Assembly: GCA_003542575.1 (NCBI GenBank)
Contig: DPKJ01000014.1
Location: forward strand, 1-64,000
Length of the DNA stretch: 64,000 bases
Direction of reading: 5' to 3'
Source: Rikenellaceae bacterium
Lineage (GTDB): Bacteria > Bacteroidota > Bacteroidia > Bacteroidales > UBA932
Part shown: in pieces, positions 1 through 8,211 of the stretch
Numbering within the stretch: the stretch's first letter is position 1
Layout: every line of letters begins with the position of its first letter
The notes under the pieces: generated by a model
The model's database searches: none
The model's input: the letters and a program-made list of their open reading frames with translations, nothing else
What the model was told of the DNA's origin: nothing
Program-made: the position numbers and the translations under genes

Positions 1-530
1 GAACCTAGTAAAAGAATATAGATAGCAGACAATGCTAACCAAATATTTATCTCTCCTTTGAATCCGGTTACAGATGCGTAATAGGGGTCAAACTGTTTAC
101 AAAAAAGTTCAGAAGATGATATTGAAATGTATAAAACAATAAAGAGAATAATATATTTTATTGATCTCAATATAGAATCTATGACAGAACCATCGTTAAC
201 AACAATTTCCTTAATTTGAAATTTATCCCTTAATCTTCCTAATTTTTCAGTAATAAAACCCAAGGGGCATAAATAGGCACAAAATAGCTTGCCAAGCAAA
301 AAAGCAGAAATTAAAAGCAGAATACCTAATGTTATTTGCACAGTCGTCATATCGCAAGCAAGCGATCCAGTAATAAAGTATGCAGATATAGCTTGGATGC
401 CCCCAAATGGACAGAGTGATTCAGGATTGAAAGTTGATGCTTTACCTGCAATTTTGAATGCAAACAGGGCAATAGCAACTATTATTGCCAACTGTATAGA
501 TTTACGCAAGAGTGACAATTTGATTCTCAT
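1..530 (-). CDS. 4Fe-4S membrane polyferredoxin (NapH/YccM-like), partial
   Basis: Open reading frame that begins at the ATG at 530-528 and runs off the left edge, about 176 codons seen. An AGGAG lies five bases before the ATG, a rare good Shine-Dalgarno in this window. The protein starts with a membrane segment, then has the CPFGG motif, another hydrophobic stretch, CAYLCPLGF and a further CKQFDPYY motif between membrane segments. This is the arrangement of the NapH/NosR/YccM polyferredoxin family, where conserved cysteines sit at membrane boundaries and a C-terminal double [4Fe-4S] domain follows; that domain would be outside the window. Likely role: electron transfer across or at the inner membrane. 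The partner is unknown. A ferredoxin-like gene lies just upstream on the same strand, which suggests a joint redox role (inference). Confidence 0.7.
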   Translation of the reverse strand, partial: MRIKLSLLRKSIQLAIIVAIALFAFKIAGKASTFNPESLCPFGGIQAISAYFITGSLACDMTTVQITLGILLLISAFLLGKLFCAYLCPLGFITEKLGRLRDKFQIKEIVVNDGSVIDSILRSIKYIILFIVLYISISSSELFCKQFDPYYASVTGFKGEINIWLALSAIYILLLG

Positions 531-597
531 TTGATCTCCTTTAAATGATTATTCGTGTTGACTTGTATTAGTATTGAGGCTCTTAAATAATAAATAA

Positions 598-989
598 AAA
601 TATTTCACAATAGTCTATTTGGTTTATTTACTCCACATACATAATACATTCATTAGGGCACATATCCGCAGCCAAATAAATAACAAATTGATGAGATGGT
701 GTTGGGTAATCATAGAAATGCATCTTAAATTCTACATGGTATTTGTTATTGATACCAAACCAGGCTGTTACATAGTTTGGAGAATAAAAAAATGGTTCTC
801 CTTCATCGATACACACACCGCAAGCTGTGCATTCTGGCTCTCCAATACTTGCAGATATCATTGATTTTGCCGTATAGCCTACTGTCATTAACACAGTTAC
901 CAGAAAATTTAAATAATAATGTTTTTTTTCATAGCTTTAGTTTTTAAAAAAATAATTAAATTTAGTACATGGACTATTGTGAAATATTT
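598..989. repeat. 18-bp perfect inverted repeats (598-615 / 972-989) bounding a ferredoxin-like gene
   Basis: The 18-mer AAATATTTCACAATAGTC at 598-615 is found as its exact reverse complement at 972-989. Identity stops sharply on both sides. The enclosed 356 bases hold the whole ferredoxin-like ORF, including its possible upstream ATG. Such arms could be terminal repeats of a small non-autonomous element, sites for a DNA invertase, or a paired operator. No recombinase gene is visible next to it and no target-site duplication was found. Confidence 0.6.
628..894 (-). CDS. Ferredoxin-like single-cluster protein, start uncertain
   Basis: 88 codons from a GTG at 894 (next ATG at 888). The protein has CTACGVC at about residues 23-29 and CPNEC near the C-terminus, with the CxxCxxC ... 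CP spacing of single [4Fe-4S] ferredoxins, but with a longer middle part of about 45 residues. The GEPFF after the first motif fits the usual PxxF of these ferredoxins. No start site with a ribosome-binding site is visible. An ATG at 932-930 followed by eight A would give a signal-peptide-like N-terminus if the tract had nine A; as written it meets TAA after seven codons. So the gene may be frameshifted, slip-corrected, or start at GTG/ATG. It lies upstream of the polyferredoxin on the same strand, a plausible redox partner. It could instead be one of the small cysteine-containing exported proteins that accompany beta-propeller genes in Bacteroidales. Confidence 0.5.
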   Translation of the reverse strand: MLMTVGYTAKSMISASIGEPECTACGVCIDEGEPFFYSPNYVTAWFGINNKYHVEFKMHFYDYPTPSHQFVIYLAADMCPNECIMYVE

Positions 990-1399
990 CTTAATTCATC
1001 TGTTTGTATACCATTGTTATTACTCAAATAATGACAATGTCAGAGGCAGTTTAGCAAAAGAAAAAATAATTGTGAAGCATCTACAATAATAATTTCAGAT
1101 TTATCTCTTCATTTAAAAAACTTAAATTTTGAAAACGCCTAAATGCGATTGTGAAAATATCATATAAAATCCAATTAAACAAATAATTACGGAGATGTGT
1201 GCGTAAAATATGATCTCAAATCTTCGAAAACCTAATCTCCTGTTGGATTTCCGATTAAATTAAAAATAATCATCAGATTAGATTATTGAGCAGAACTTTA
1301 CAAAAAAAAATGAAACATTATTAATATTTCGCTTAATTACTGTTTAACAAAACTGCTGATTCAACAAGAGGTTTGATTAGTATCTCTTGGTATTTATGA
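990..1399. other. AT-rich gap with no gene
   Basis: No convincing ORF on either strand. The part at about 1084-1190 looks like a diverged copy of the sequence at about 2103-2212, in front of the broken gene at 2233: shared stretches include a TTTATCTC core and a GAAAATAT...AAACAAATAATTA-like block. It may be the leader of a lost paralogue. Confidence 0.3.
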
Positions 1400-2020
1400 T
1401 TATTGTTTCAGCTTAACCCTAACTATCACCGGGTTATCGGTATCTTTAAGGCTATGGGCAATCTGCTTAAATCTCTCTGACACTTCGTGGGTTTCTGCAT
1501 GGGCTTTAAACTCGTGTGCATACATATATGTTATCATATAGCCGTCTGAACTCACATATTTTGGCCACACAGCAGGCCCCCCTTCAAAGTCCTCCACAAA
1601 CCCTAGTTGGTTGATTTCAGGCTGAAGTATGAATTGAAACTCTCCCGTTTTCTTATTAAATACCGAACATTCAAAATCGTAATCGTATTCGCCTACTGCA
1701 CCTCCCTTCCTAAACATTTTAGCAGGCCTATCTGATAACGATCCGGTATGAAATGTCATAAACAAATACTGATCACATTCAAAAATCGGAAACTGGCTAT
1801 AGATGAAAGGGGCATGATAGCGAAAATGATCTCTTTTAAGAGGATCAGGCGCGTATTTACCAAAGTTAAAAATGTAGGCAGTATCTATTCTATTATATTC
1901 ATTTATAGTTAGTATATATTTGTTTAAGCCATTTTTAATTCGTACTGCATTTTTGTGCCTAAATATCATAGGGTTCATTATCGATAGTAAGGCACTATAA
2001 GTGGTAACCTTTTCATACTG
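1400..2020 (-). pseudogene. C-terminal fragment of a 6-bladed beta-propeller protein
   Basis: An open frame from 2020 (ATG at 1978) encodes about 200 residues that match the C-terminal half of the intact propeller lipoprotein at 17035-18297. Shared blocks include the FNKKTG motif, an EGGPA-WP-Y-S-D-YM block and the final V-IRVKLK. The intact paralogue has about 420 residues, so the N-terminal half, including lipobox and first blades, is missing. Upstream in frame there are TAA stops at 2021-2023 and 2030-2032, and no N-terminal remnant is seen up to 2230. I read this as a truncated, probably inactive copy. A short independent protein starting at 1978 is possible, since the frame itself is undamaged. 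Confidence 0.65.
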
Positions 2021-2232
2021 TTAACTTTTTTATTCATAAACAAATAGTTACAACACAGGGAGTATACTAGCTAAATGGGAAAACTAAATTAAATTTGGCG
2101 CAATTATTGTGTTTTCTGAGATTTATCTCCTCAATCAAACATCTAGATTAGAGAACAGGAAAATACAGATATGAAAATATAAAATAATATCCTATAAAAC
2201 AAATGATTATAAGACACTAAATTTCTCATATC

Positions 2233-2814
2233 ATGAAAAGATTTATTTTAATCCCTTTAATTTTTTGCTGTACAATTATTCGTGCGCAAAACCCATATGA
2301 TAATAAAAATTTACTTGAAATCAATAATTGCACTTATAAGTTAAAATGGGATTTCGCAAGTAAATTTACATTTGAAGTTGAAAATACTAATAATGATTTG
2401 TTTTATGATGTTTGAATATCGAAACAAGGTGATACAATTGATGTTAGCCGCTTAAAGAAAGTTAGTTTAGAAATTCCCGGTAAAGACATTGTAATTATTA
2501 GGGAGATATTTACTAAACGTGAAATTGATAGTATGGCAAATTCATATCCAAAAGAGATGAATCCAAATGTCTATAGCTTGCTTAAGCCAAGTATACAGTA
2601 CGGAGTAATTTTAGATAGCGATGGAAATATTCTAAACATAAAGTTTCGTTTTAACAGTTACCCCGGCATACTAAATAATCTTAAACCTCAGAGAATATAT
2701 CAATTAGAAAAAAGATTTAAAAAGGAGCTTAAGTTTGTCATCCCGCAGGAGTATAAAGAGAAGTACAACTATATACCCTCCTGGTTTTATCGGGTAAATT
2801 TTGACTCTCTTTAA
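2233..2814 (+). pseudogene. Secreted protein of unknown function, interrupted by in-frame TGA
   Basis: The reading frame from the ATG at 2233 to the TAA at 2812-2814 is open except for one TGA at 2413-2415. With that codon read through, it gives about 193 residues. The N-terminus is a signal peptide (KRFILIPLIFCCTIIRAQ). The rest is a small beta-rich protein resembling short uncharacterised Bacteroidales secreted proteins; I do not recognise the family with certainty. TGA differs from Trp TGG by one base, and DV-x-ISKQGD reads naturally with W at x, so a nonsense mutation is the simplest view. A restart at the ATG at 2533 could give a 93-residue remainder without a signal peptide. Confidence 0.6.
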
Positions 2815-2893
2815 ATAATTGTTCTCATAAATATTTTTACCGATTCCGGATAATTAACCAGAATCGGTTTTATGTTTCTTCAATTCAAAGTTA

Positions 2894-3199
2894 TTACAAA
2901 GAATTCAGGTAAACCGCAGTAGTGGCGGTGAGGGCGGCGGTTTCGGTACGCAAGCGGGAGTTGCCCATGTGCATTTCAATGAAGCCGTTGTTGGTTGCGC
3001 ATTGAATCTCTTCCGGCGAGAAGTCGCCTTCGGGGCCTATTAGTATGAGAATTTTAACGTTTGTAGCCGCCCGGTTTTTCAGGATTGAGGGAAGTGCCTC
3101 TTTCTTGCCTTCACGGCAATGGCCAATAATTTTCAAATATTCATTTTCAGAAGAATACTGTTTAATCAACTCTTTTGCAGAGACTAAGGGATTCAGAAC
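2894..3199 (-). pseudogene. Duplicated 3' end of rsmE
   Basis: Bases 2903-3199 are about 95% identical (15 mismatches in 297, no gaps) to 6248-6544, the last 99 or so codons of the intact rsmE. The copy keeps the reading frame, including IGPEGDFSPEEI and LRTETAALTATTAVY of the SPOUT knot, and ends at its own stop at 2894. It lacks the N-terminal PUA-like domain and most of the fold, so it cannot be an active methyltransferase. Similarity ends abruptly at 3199. With the rsmE copy it forms a direct repeat around the beta-barrel gene. Confidence 0.85.
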
Positions 3200-3875
3200 A
3201 AACCAGAGTTTTCATTGTCCGAAGTGCATAAGACGGTTTAGAAAAGTTTGCTCGTTTCAATCTCGAAAACACCCAATTTCTGATGACATAATTACATCTA
3301 TTTAGGTATTATATCGCAATCACATATACATTAAAGTAAGCATCTCTCTGACAGCTCATTGAAAAATTAAAGCTTTTTCATAGTTTATTATAGCTAGATC
3401 ATATGTATTAGCTTATTTTCAGCAAATTGTAAGCATTTTGTAAGCAAATTGTAGCCAAATATTTAATAAAAATTTATTAAATTCGCGTGAATTGCTAAAA
3501 AGCCTATATTTCAAGCGATTGTACATTTTTTGATATATAATTAATTTATCTTCGTAATATGATTAATACGATAAGATCTTAGTCATGAAAACTAAAAAAC
3601 CGTTTTGTATTTATCTCAACCTTTATTTCTATTAATTATTTTCAAACACTAGTGTCCGGTTAAGGACTATTTAATTGTTTATAATTTATTAATATATAAT
3701 TTGTTACAAAGGTTTTTTACTTGGTCGATTCGAATTCATATTTTTGCTTTGAGTCTAAAAATTAATTACATGTATTTGACAAACTAGTGTTTAAGAAAAT
3801 AATCTGTAATAATGCACAGCATCACTTTAACGCAATTATTGATTATTGTGAAAATACAATTTTAAATAATAGAAA
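3200..3875. other. AT-rich gap upstream of the beta-barrel gene
   Basis: No gene supported. It contains three 11-bp direct repeats at 3421-3453 and very AT-rich sequence. No clear TTTG/TAnnTTTG promoter pair was found before the ATG at 3876. Confidence 0.5.
3421..3453. repeat. Three 11-bp direct repeats (AGCAAATTGTA type)
   Basis: AGCAAATTGTA, AGCATTTTGTA and AGCAAATTGTA follow each other without gap. The period is about one helical turn, so three protein-binding half-sites on one face of the DNA are possible. The block lies about 420 bases before the beta-barrel gene. Confidence 0.5.
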
Positions 3876-6197
3876 ATGAGTAATTATAAGAGACTTGTTA
3901 TAAGTATTGTAGCAATACTTATCGCAAATAGTGTCAATTCGCAGACAGTAACCGGAATTGTATTAGATTCACTGGATAGGACTCCAGTCTATTTAGCCAA
4001 TATAATCTCTTTAAAAGAAAAAGACTCTACATTTCTAAAAGGGACTGTCACTAATCAAAAGGGAGAGTTTACAATTGATATTACTGATAGCGGTTTTCTA
4101 ACTATAAGCAATATTGGGTATAAAACAAAAACTCTCATTTTAAACCAATCCGGATTGAAAACCATACTCCTCGAAAGGAATATCGAATTATTGGGAGAGG
4201 CAGTAATTGTGTCTAAAACCAACAGGTTTAAATTCTCTGAAAAGGGACTGACGATTAATGTACAGAACTCTTTTTTAGAAAAAATTGGCAAAGCATCAGA
4301 TTTACTAGACAAAATGCCTCTGATCTCCAAAAAAGATAACGACTACATTGTTTTTGGCAGAGGGAAACCGTTAATATATGTTAATGATCGATTACTCAGA
4401 GATAACACTGAATTACAGACGATTAATTCTTCTGAAATTAAATCGGTTGAGATAATAATGAGCCCCGGAGCTGAATACAGTTCATCTGCAGGAGCGGTCT
4501 TGAAAATTAGTTTGAAAAAGCCGGCTGGAGAAGGAGTCGGGTTAATTGTTTCTTCCAGTGCTGATATAAATAGAAAGTTCTCTTACGACAATACAATCTC
4601 GCTCAATTATCGCAGAAAAGGATTAGATATCTTTGGAACAATTTCGGGCTTTAACAGAAAAAGCATCGAAACGATTTATCTTTCAAACACAATGAATTTT
4701 AATTCCCTAAATACCCTTATAACCAGCACAGGGGATTATGAAATTCATGGTTTAAGATGGATGGCAACTGCCGGTTTTAACCAGCAGATAAATAATAATC
4801 ATTCGTTTGGTATGAAATATATCTATTCAGATATGCCCGTAGATAATAAAAATATAGTAAGTAATTACAAGAGTTATATAGATAATGTTTACTCTGGTGA
4901 GATCGGTTTAAATGAAGACAAAAAGGGTAAGGCCGGGTATTACTATCTTAACGCCTATTATCTTGCCAAAATAACTAAGAAAACATCTATTAAACTTGAT
5001 CTAGATTTCTCAGAAGGAGATTCAAAAGAGAATACAAATATCTCAAAACTGGTTTCAAACAATACAGATAATATAATTACCTTGAGTGAAAGTGATTACC
5101 AGCTTGCTGCAGGAAAAATTAAAATAGATACCGATATTTTTAAAGGGAAATTTTCATTTGGTGGAGAGTTTTCTTATACAACAGACAGACCTGAATTTAC
5201 AATTGTTGATAACACTCAGTCAAATGATTTACAGTCGGTTAAAAATGAATCTCAACAAGAATTATATTCTCTTTTTACTTCGTACCGTAAAAGCATAAAA
5301 AAGTTTACATTTGAAGCTGGGTTACGTTTCGAAAACAGCAACTTTAATTATACTGAGAATGGTGTTGTAAATAACCTAAACAGTAAAACATATAATGGTA
5401 TTTATCCTAATCTCTCTGTTTCGTACAGAGGTGACAAAATTCAATCCTCATTAGCTTTTAGAAACTCTGTAAGCAGGCCTAATTATTATATGTTGGCAAA
5501 CAGTGTTAATTATATCAATGAGTTTACGCTATCCAGCGGTAATCCCTATTTATTGCCAACTGAAAAGAGTGAAATTATATACACACTCTTCTGGAAGAAC
5601 TTTTATGGTATGACATCCTATTCATATTTCAACAATAAAATTATTCACTATAACACTCAGTATGAGAATAGGAACATCATCCTCAACAAACCTGTAAACC
5701 TTGATCATAGCAACATCCTTGCAGTAGGAGGAGGTTGTTCACATGAATGGGGTATTTGGCAGACAGATATTGAAATATCAATGTTAAAACAGAACCTAAA
5801 AGCCGGAAATCCGTTGAATAGATACAATAAAGCTGTTTTTCTTGCCAAGGTTCAAAACAACATTCAATTAAATGACAACAATTCCATTATGTTATCATTC
5901 TCTGGCAATACCAAGGGGAATTCAGACATCACTGAATACAGGCAAAAATATAAAGTCGATGTCGGGTATATGAGAACGATGATGAATGGCAATATTCGTT
6001 TTAATTTATTTATCAATGACATTTTTGGAACAGATATAGAGAATTGGATGATGAGCGTTAATAATATAATAATAAACCAAAGAAAGATACTCGATTCAAG
6101 AGGTATATCATTCTCTGTTACTTTCAGATTTAATAGCACGAGAAGCAAATATAGGGGAACCTCAGCATCAAACGAACTTGACAGACTATCAAAATAG
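3876..6197 (+). CDS. Outer-membrane beta-barrel protein with carboxypeptidase-like regulatory domain
   Basis: 773 residues. A signal peptide (about 1-22, ending NSQ) is followed by a carboxypeptidase-regulatory-like beta-sandwich (about 24-100), a plug-like region (about 100-225, including IYVNDRLLRD and the MSPGAEYSSS stretch) and a long beta-barrel with many Tyr/Asn/Phe strands up to the C-terminus. This fits the outer membrane beta-barrel family of Bacteroidota that resembles TonB receptors. There is no SusD-like partner and no clear TonB box, so the substrate is unknown. The last residues do not end in the usual aromatic. The gene is set between the two direct copies of the rsmE 3' end, so it may have arrived with an insertion event at that site (inference). 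It converges with rsmE, 35 bases away. Confidence 0.8.
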   Translation: MSNYKRLVISIVAILIANSVNSQTVTGIVLDSLDRTPVYLANIISLKEKDSTFLKGTVTNQKGEFTIDITDSGFLTISNIGYKTKTLILNQSGLKTILLERNIELLGEAVIVSKTNRFKFSEKGLTINVQNSFLEKIGKASDLLDKMPLISKKDNDYIVFGRGKPLIYVNDRLLRDNTELQTINSSEIKSVEIIMSPGAEYSSSAGAVLKISLKKPAGEGVGLIVSSSADINRKFSYDNTISLNYRRKGLDIFGTISGFNRKSIETIYLSNTMNFNSLNTLITSTGDYEIHGLRWMATAGFNQQINNNHSFGMKYIYSDMPVDNKNIVSNYKSYIDNVYSGEIGLNEDKKGKAGYYYLNAYYLAKITKKTSIKLDLDFSEGDSKENTNISKLVSNNTDNIITLSESDYQLAAGKIKIDTDIFKGKFSFGGEFSYTTDRPEFTIVDNTQSNDLQSVKNESQQELYSLFTSYRKSIKKFTFEAGLRFENSNFNYTENGVVNNLNSKTYNGIYPNLSVSYRGDKIQSSLAFRNSVSRPNYYMLANSVNYINEFTLSSGNPYLLPTEKSEIIYTLFWKNFYGMTSYSYFNNKIIHYNTQYENRNIILNKPVNLDHSNILAVGGGCSHEWGIWQTDIEISMLKQNLKAGNPLNRYNKAVFLAKVQNNIQLNDNNSIMLSFSGNTKGNSDITEYRQKYKVDVGYMRTMMNGNIRFNLFINDIFGTDIENWMMSVNNIIINQRKILDSRGISFSVTFRFNSTRSKYRGTSASNELDRLSK

Positions 6198-6232
6198 AAC
6201 TTAATCTGGTCTGCTCAATGTTTAAATAAGTA

Positions 6233-6958
6233 TTATTTTCTCAGGAAATTCATGTAAACCGCAGTAGTGGCGGTGAGGGCGGCGGTTTCGGTACGCAAGC
6301 GAGAGCTGCCCATGTGCATTTCAATGAAGCCGTTATCGGTTGCATTTTGAATCTCTTCGGGCGAGAAGTCGCCTTCGGGCCCTATTAATATGAGAATTTT
6401 AGCGTTTGTTGCTGCCCGGTTTTTCAGGATTGAGGGAAGTGCCTCTTTCTTGCCTTCACGGCAATGGCCAATAATTTTCAGATATTCATTTTCAGAAGAA
6501 TACTGTTTAATCAACTCTTTTGCAGAGACTAAGGGATTCAGAACTGGTAGCAAAGGCTTTAAAGATTGCTTAACAGCAGACATAATAATGCGCTCTCCAC
6601 GTTCATGTTTGAAATTGCGTTTTTGAGAGAGATCTCCGTAAATAGGGGTAATCTCATCTACCCCAATTTCAACAGCTTTCTCTATGAACCATTCATATCT
6701 GTCAGGGTTTTTAACCAACGAAACAGCCATATGCAAATAATATGGCCTTGGGGCAGGATCGCCCAGCACCTCCGTTATTTTAAGAAGAGCCTCCTTACCT
6801 GCAGAGACAATCTCCGCATTGTAAAGTGAGCCTCTGCCATCGGTGATTGTTATTATGTCACCGGGCTTGTTCCTTAGAACCTTAATACAGTGTGTTGTCT
6901 CCTCAGCTCCAAGAGAAGCTGTCTGACCATTTATGATATTTGCAAAAAAGAGTTCCAT
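6233..6958 (-). CDS. rsmE: 16S rRNA (uracil1498-N3)-methyltransferase RsmE
   Basis: 241 residues, the normal length for RsmE. It methylates U1498 of 16S rRNA at N3 with SAM. The N-terminal PUA-like domain has the usual HCIKVLR and G-I-ITDG stretches; the C-terminal SPOUT trefoil-knot domain shows LILIGPEGDFSPEEI and the LRTETAALTATTAVY knot. The ATG at 6958 lies eight bases after a TATATTTG -7 box. It is transcribed away from the acyltransferase gene and is likely monocistronic. Its last 297 bases are repeated at 2903-3199. Confidence 0.92.
   Translation of the reverse strand: MELFFANIINGQTASLGAEETTHCIKVLRNKPGDIITITDGRGSLYNAEIVSAGKEALLKITEVLGDPAPRPYYLHMAVSLVKNPDRYEWFIEKAVEIGVDEITPIYGDLSQKRNFKHERGERIIMSAVKQSLKPLLPVLNPLVSAKELIKQYSSENEYLKIIGHCREGKKEALPSILKNRAATNAKILILIGPEGDFSPEEIQNATDNGFIEMHMGSSRLRTETAALTATTAVYMNFLRK
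6248..6544. repeat. Direct repeat, parent copy of the rsmE 3' end
   Basis: Matches 2903-3199 in the same orientation with 15 mismatches and no gaps. Similarity begins 13-15 bases inside the rsmE stop codon and ends sharply at 6544. The two copies bracket about 3.05 kb containing the beta-barrel gene. Confidence 0.9.
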
Positions 6959-6966
6959 ATTAAAGA

Positions 6967-6993
6967 CAAATATATTTAAAAAGGTTATTTTTG
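6967..6993. promoter_or_regulatory. Divergent -7 boxes for rsmE and the acyltransferase
   Basis: On the minus strand TATATTTG (6974-6967) precedes rsmE; on the plus strand TATTTTTG (6986-6993) precedes the gene at 7013. Both match the Bacteroidota TAnnTTTG -7 element, but neither has a TTTG at the right -33 distance. Confidence 0.45.
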
Positions 6994-7012
6994 TCTATAA
7001 ATGATTTAAAAA

Positions 7013-8203
7013 ATGGACAAAGTTGTTACTAACAGATACACGGCTCTTGATGTACTAAGAGGTATGACAATAGCCGGAATGATACTGGTAAACAATCCCG
7101 GAACATGGGGAAAAATATTTCCGCCGCTCAAACATGCAGCCTGGCACGGATGCACCCCAACCGATCTGGTATTCCCATTCTTCCTCTTTATTGTTGGAGC
7201 AGCTCTCTCTTTTGCCTTTGCAAAATACAACGACACCCTCAACAAAGAGTCTGTAAAAAAGGTCATAAAAAGATCGTTTCTCATCTTTCTTACAGGTCTG
7301 CTTCTTAACGCTTTCCCTTTTTATAATACCAGTCCGTCTCCGGAGCTCTCATTTGGAGAAAACTGGTTGGTTTATATTCAAAACCTGAGAATTTTTGGAG
7401 TTCTTCAAAGAATCGCACTCTGTTACATGGTTGGGGCGCTTGTTGCTCTCTGGCTTCAAAAACCCAAAAAGATAATAGTTGCAGGCTCGGTTTTAATGCT
7501 GCTTCATCTGCTGATTCTCGTTATTTTCGGGACAGGTGACCCATTTTCAAAAGAGGGAACAATTGCCGGCAGTATTGATGTTGCACTTGTAGGAATTACA
7601 CACGTTTACAAAGGATTTGGCATGCCATTCGACCCCGAAGGTCTGCTTGGTGTGCTCTCCGGCTCTGCTACCGTTCTATTCGGCTATCTTGTTGGCGGGC
7701 ATATTCGCAAAAGTGCCAATAAAACAGAGGCTGTCGGTGACCTATACACCATTGGACTTATAGCTCTTGGAGTGGGTGTGGTTCTTAGCACAGTCATACC
7801 TATCAACAAACCCCTCTGGACACCATCTTATGTGTTTTACGCAGGTGGCTGGTCAGTACTAATGCTGGCACTGTTCATCTACTTTATTGATATCAAGGGA
7901 AAAGAGAAGATTTTCTACCCATTTAAGGCACTGGGGCTAAACCCTCTGTTCGCATTTGTGATGGCAGGTGTTTTTGCCAAAACGCTGGGCAGAATCATCA
8001 AATGGCAAACATCTGTATTACAGGATGATGGAACATTCAAAGAGATCACTACAAACGCATCATCATGGATATACCAAAACTGCTGCGTTCCTCTGCTTGG
8101 CAATAACGAATGGGGTTCACTGTTGTACGCTTTGGGATATGTTACCATCTTCACAACAATGGCAATAATCCTGTACAAGAAGAAAATCGTAATTAAACTC
8201 TGA
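7013..8203 (+). CDS. NagX-like membrane acyltransferase (heparan-alpha-glucosaminide N-acetyltransferase family)
   Basis: 396 residues with about ten membrane helices. The N-terminal RYTALDVLRGMTIAGMILVN and the following WHGCTPTDLVFPFFLFIVG are hallmarks of the DUF5009/DUF1624 family related to human HGSNAT; the histidine in the WHG motif corresponds to the acetyl-accepting histidine of HGSNAT. The family moves acyl groups from acetyl-CoA across the membrane to amino sugars; bacterial relatives (NagX) are often linked to GlcNAc use. Nothing nearby is a glycosidase operon, so the substrate here is open. The phosphoesterase gene follows after eight bases and is probably co-transcribed. Confidence 0.82.
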   Translation: MDKVVTNRYTALDVLRGMTIAGMILVNNPGTWGKIFPPLKHAAWHGCTPTDLVFPFFLFIVGAALSFAFAKYNDTLNKESVKKVIKRSFLIFLTGLLLNAFPFYNTSPSPELSFGENWLVYIQNLRIFGVLQRIALCYMVGALVALWLQKPKKIIVAGSVLMLLHLLILVIFGTGDPFSKEGTIAGSIDVALVGITHVYKGFGMPFDPEGLLGVLSGSATVLFGYLVGGHIRKSANKTEAVGDLYTIGLIALGVGVVLSTVIPINKPLWTPSYVFYAGGWSVLMLALFIYFIDIKGKEKIFYPFKALGLNPLFAFVMAGVFAKTLGRIIKWQTSVLQDDGTFKEITTNASSWIYQNCCVPLLGNNEWGSLLYALGYVTIFTTMAIILYKKKIVIKL

Positions 8204-8211
8204 CCATTCGG

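Noticed and set aside
289..534. 81-codon plus-strand ORF
   Set aside because: Shadow of the polyferredoxin gene, which has clear cysteine motifs on the other strand.
2413..2415. Genetic code with TGA read as Trp
   Set aside because: aroC, the YedF/SelD region and the hybrid kinase end normally at TGA, and no other gene has internal TGA.
2413..2457. TGA as selenocysteine codon with downstream SECIS
   Set aside because: Only a 4-bp TATC/GATA hairpin follows, selA/selB/selC are not seen, and Trp fits the site; a nonsense change is simpler.
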